Shown here: positions 62,401-64,000 of the stretch, piece by piece
Numbering within the stretch: position 1 is the stretch's first letter
Layout of the letters: every line of letters starts with the position of its first letter
Assembly (NCBI RefSeq): GCF_032854445.1
Contig: NC_088304.1
Location: forward strand, 11,111,704-11,175,703
Source: Liolophura sinensis
Taxonomy: Eukaryota > Mollusca > Polyplacophora > Chitonida > Chitonidae
Direction of reading: 5' to 3'
DNA: 64,000 bases
The notes under the pieces: model-generated
Databases searched by the model: none
The model's input: only the letters and a program-made list of their open reading frames with translations
What the model was told of the DNA's origin: nothing
Program-made: the position numbers and the translations under genes

Positions 62401-63138
62401 TTGGCACGGAACATACATACGCTTCCGGACTCAACGAACAACGTGCATTTTACGCCTCTGGACTAGGCGGTTAGACAGTTCCCCGTATTCATATGTAAAC
62501 AGTTGGATGTGGGTAAAATAAGCGTGAGCAGAAGAATAGTTTTACGCGAGATAAATTAAGACTTTACAAAGGTAATGTCATTGTTGTATTTAGAACTTTA
62601 GTGTGCTCTGCTACTCGATTTCCCGCTGGACACCATGCTGGCAACGTCAAACAGACGAGATCCTAAGAGACAAGATTCCTTAATTTTTAGTGGAGCTGAC
62701 ACTCTAAGCATGGAACTACTTAGAAAGTAAATTTTAAATAACGGGAGCAGTGGGTGTTTGCCGGAAAGTCTACTTGTCAATTACCCTCTAAGGCCAGTTG
62801 GTCCTGTGATTGTTGGCGTTTTGACATGTATTGGTGGTAGGTTGTTTCCTCACGCTGGGGTCGCTGGTTCGAACCTCGGAGTGATCATGCTCTGGTAATG
62901 AAGCTACTTAGATAAACCCAAACTGAAATAAATTGACAGGAGGCCGTATTTCATCCGTTAAAAGCCGTGTACTTCTGCTACACAGGGCAGGCGGCTTTGG
63001 ACAAGTTCCAGGTTTCTTGCAGCGGTTGGGTGGATGAAGACACGAGAATCGTAAGGTCAGCGTCGGACACGGGCGATCGCCTCATCTACCAGTACACAGT
63101 CACCTCAGGAAACGAAACCGGACTGATGTACTCAGGGA
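50470..63138 (+). CDS. Polycystin-1-like protein, N-terminal part (PKD repeats and REJ module), gene continues past the window
   Basis: Exons: 50470-50542, 56486-59762, 60493-60668, 61780-61953, 62986-63138. All junctions have GT-AG ends and matching phases, giving 1284 residues so far. The first exon plus the start of the second give a hydrophobic stretch (GVGLFILLHQTSLQVFLHIL) that could be a signal peptide. Residues about 45-890 are consecutive Ig/PKD-like repeats with many N-x-S/T sites. From residue 894 (CFGPGRPF) the REJ module begins and continues through the last three exons. Family knowledge: polycystin-1 and PKD1L proteins are membrane receptors with PKD, REJ, GAIN/GPS and PLAT domains and several membrane spans, pairing with TRPP channels. 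The later parts lie outside the window. Sea-urchin REJ-type proteins are the alternative. Confidence 0.85.
52583..52752 (+). repeat. SINE family A, 5'-truncated
   Basis: Body from GGCCTCCGGTCGTACGTGGG to a clean (AAATA) tail; in intron 1 of the polycystin-like gene. Confidence 0.82.
53003..53305. repeat. Degenerate minisatellite (about 18-20 bp)
   Basis: Many variants of TAGTCTCTGTAGTCTCCT; in intron 1 of the polycystin-like gene. Confidence 0.75.
53560..53670 (+). repeat. Dispersed repeat family C
   Basis: Inverse of the 40440 copy: GAGGTAAATTGACAAGCGGC then GTCGTCGTTGCTCTGGTCTT. Confidence 0.7.
54075..54230 (-). repeat. SINE family A, head missing
   Basis: GATTGGTGCTTTACGCCATA through GGTGGGAGGAAAGCAGGCAC. 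Confidence 0.75.
54999..55255 (+). repeat. SINE family A, full length, sense
   Basis: GGCCTCCGTGGCTCAGGTGG head, body and CAATCAAATAAATA tail; one of the best-preserved copies. Confidence 0.9.
56486..59091 (+). other. Run of PKD / Ig-like repeats in one large exon
   Basis: About nine repeats of roughly 90 residues are separated by proline-containing linkers (VYQPVP, LWPVP, LSPVEG). The clearest PKD signatures are YEVNFGNGD with HTYTDAGVF (near residue 454), WTYDDGN with HYFESRGTF (near 657), FDIDFDDGT with IYSTAGVF (near 743), and HTYHDLGQ (near 861). The first four repeats are diverged and rich in cysteine and N-glycosylation motifs. Having the whole run in one exon without introns is notable beside the short REJ exons. 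Confidence 0.78.
60280..60408 (-). repeat. SINE family A, head missing
   Basis: TTTATTTATTTGATTGGTAT through ACCGGGCAGAGCCC-like body, just before REJ exon 3. Confidence 0.75.
60954..61320 (+). repeat. SINE family B, full length
   Basis: tRNA-like head with A-box-like TGGTCTAAAGGTTAGAAC and B-box-like GGATCAAACCCGG, then the body ending in ACTCCTCGTTGTCATATGAC. Lies in the intron between REJ exons 3 and 4. Confidence 0.8.
61324..61545. repeat. About 53-bp tandem repeat, four units
   Basis: Each unit contains ATACTCACTATCTCTGTGCA followed by GGTATAG, so each copy holds an acceptor-like CAG beside a donor-like GT. Confidence 0.85.
61560..61685 (+). repeat. SINE family B, 3' part
   Basis: GACATGGACTCGC, CTCCTCGTCGTCATATGACT and AAGTACGACGTTAAA tail. 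Confidence 0.75.
62795..62965 (+). repeat. tRNA-headed SINE with family C body
   Basis: Head with GGCCAGTTGGTCC and GTCGCTGGTTCGAACCTCGG (B box), followed by AAATTGACAGGAGGCCGTAT, the family C body start. Lies just before REJ exon 5. Confidence 0.65.
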
Positions 63139-63472
63139 GTAAGTCGAAGGAGAACATACCCGAGATTGAGTCTGTGACTCATGTATCTATTTTTTATGTG
63201 TGTCCTTACAAATAATTTTCAATTTTCTTTTTACCACAATCTGCTTAAACAATGGTGGTAGGGAGAGTGTGCGTTGTATCTACGTAAACAGTAAGAATAA
63301 AACCATGACTGAGGTAAATGGAGAAATGACCAATTTCACCGGTAATACATGTGACCATTTGCCAACTATCATAGTTTCAACAATGTGTGGTGTTTTATAT
63401 TTGTCAGTAGATTTTCTCAATCAGATCGCTTGTACTCGGTAACTTACTGTTGCCGAGTGGTAAAAGTAAATA

Positions 63473-63708
63473 TTTATTGATTTAATTGGTATTTTACGCT
63501 GTACTCAAGGAGATTTCATTTATACGACGGCGGCAATCAATATGGTGGTTGAAAACCGGGCAGAGCCCGGGATAAACCCACGACCATTCGCAGGTTGCTG
63601 ACACACCTTCTCACGCACGAACATGAGCTGGACTTGAACTCACAACGACCGCATTGGTGAGAGACTCCTGGGTCATTACGATTACCAGTTGAGCCACGGA
63701 GGCCCCTA
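63473..63708 (-). repeat. SINE family A, full length
   Basis: Runs to CCAGTTGAGCCACGGAGGCC head complement. Confidence 0.85.
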
Positions 63709-63771
63709 AAAGTAAATAAGTTTAAATCATAATAACACATACGGTGCGGGTTTAATCCTAGTCTTGATTTT

Positions 63772-63948
63772 TCCCCTCTCTGGTCGTACGTGGAAGGCTT
63801 GTGAGCAACATGCGGATGGTCGTGAGTTTCCCCCGGCCTACCCCGTTCCCCCCCCCCCCCCACACACACACACCATAACGCTGACCGCCGTAGTACAAGT
63901 GAAATATTCTTGAGTCCGCCGTGAAACACCAGTCAAATAAATAAGTAA
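63772..63948 (+). repeat. SINE family A, 5'-truncated, with poly-C/CA insertion
   Basis: Body and AGTCAAATAAATAAG tail. A run of C then CACACACA near 63847-63872 expands the GTTTCC... segment. Confidence 0.8.
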
Positions 63949-64000
63949 GTGGAAATATCTCGCCAAGAGTTCATGTCTTCTCCTCGTGTTTCTACTATAC

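Larger units (their letters stand above)
59092..63138 (+). other. REJ (receptor for egg jelly) module, four exons
   Basis: The module begins CFGPGRPFMGQTQV and runs over exons 2-5. Hallmarks are DSYDPDIP with LTFEWTC (exon 2), VNCLERKNAEFSITL and LDCSFEDMLAAEHQWTL (exon 3), NHPPYGGTCQVTPQTG (exon 4) and QAALDKFQVSCSGWVDED with YQYTV (exon 5). The exon 4 motif is the most conserved signature of REJ domains. The exons are 153-176 nt, and the junctions inside the module after exons 3 and 4 are phase 1. The gene continues beyond 64000. Confidence 0.85.

Noticed and set aside
29195-63138. Lectin gene and PKD/REJ gene as one long polycystin (CTLD plus PKD plus REJ)
   Set aside because: Some polycystins carry a CTLD, but the lectin gene has its own signal peptide, a stop at 40157 and a specialised tail, and the PKD gene has its own candidate ATG exon. 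No phase-matched bridge exon was found.
1-64000. CRISPR arrays, operons, ribosome binding sites
   Set aside because: The window is eukaryotic; tandem repeats here lack unique spacers of constant length.

Overview
The window is animal nuclear DNA. It has spliced genes with GT-AG introns, long AT-rich non-coding stretches, a secreted protein with C-type lectin domains, a polycystin-1-like gene with PKD and REJ domains, a Tc1-type transposon, a Ty3/gypsy-type LTR retrotransposon, and about thirty copies of one tRNA-derived SINE. The SINE body (a 'TTACGCCGTACTCAAGAATA' core with an AAATA tail) and a second SINE ending near 'GACTCCTCGTCGTCATATGA' resemble repeats I associate with lophotrochozoan genomes such as molluscs and the brachiopod Lingula. 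That assignment rests on memory, not on a search.

1-29 kb is mostly non-coding and repeat-rich. It holds one minus-strand signal-peptide exon (4725-4804) with a good splice donor, AT-rich palindromic repeats, a fold-back array made of about 20-bp sub-repeats (15.1-15.7 kb) followed by a separate 164-bp hairpin, an LTR retrotransposon (17732-23403, minus) and a decayed Tc1 element (25396-26914). The LTR element carries gag, protease and integrase, then RNase H with the reverse transcriptase core missing. Integrase before RT/RNase H is the Gmr1-type order. Its reading frames are broken many times, yet its two LTRs are about 99% alike by eye.

29-40 kb carries the clearest new gene. Eleven coding exons (29195-40157, plus) join in phase to exactly 488 codons. 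The product is a secreted protein with a 19-residue signal peptide, two C-type lectin-like domains, a cysteine-rich antistasin-like region, and a very basic tail of RGHKRH repeats coded by an 18-bp minisatellite. Its introns hold several repeats: a SINE cluster in inverted orientation, an 18-bp minisatellite, a TIR element and a degenerate satellite.

40-50 kb is non-coding apart from a weak minus-strand candidate for a small secreted peptide (43198 down to about 42533). It contains a tail-to-tail pair of the main SINE at 46961-47460.

50.5-64 kb is the 5' part of a polycystin-1-like gene (plus): a short hydrophobic first exon at 50470, a 3.3-kb exon with a run of PKD/Ig-like repeats and the start of the REJ module, and three further REJ exons. 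All four splice junctions agree in phase. The gene runs off the right edge, so GAIN/GPS, PLAT and channel segments cannot be seen. The lectin gene and the PKD gene lie head to tail on the same strand about 10 kb apart. Nothing in the sequence shows a functional link between them.
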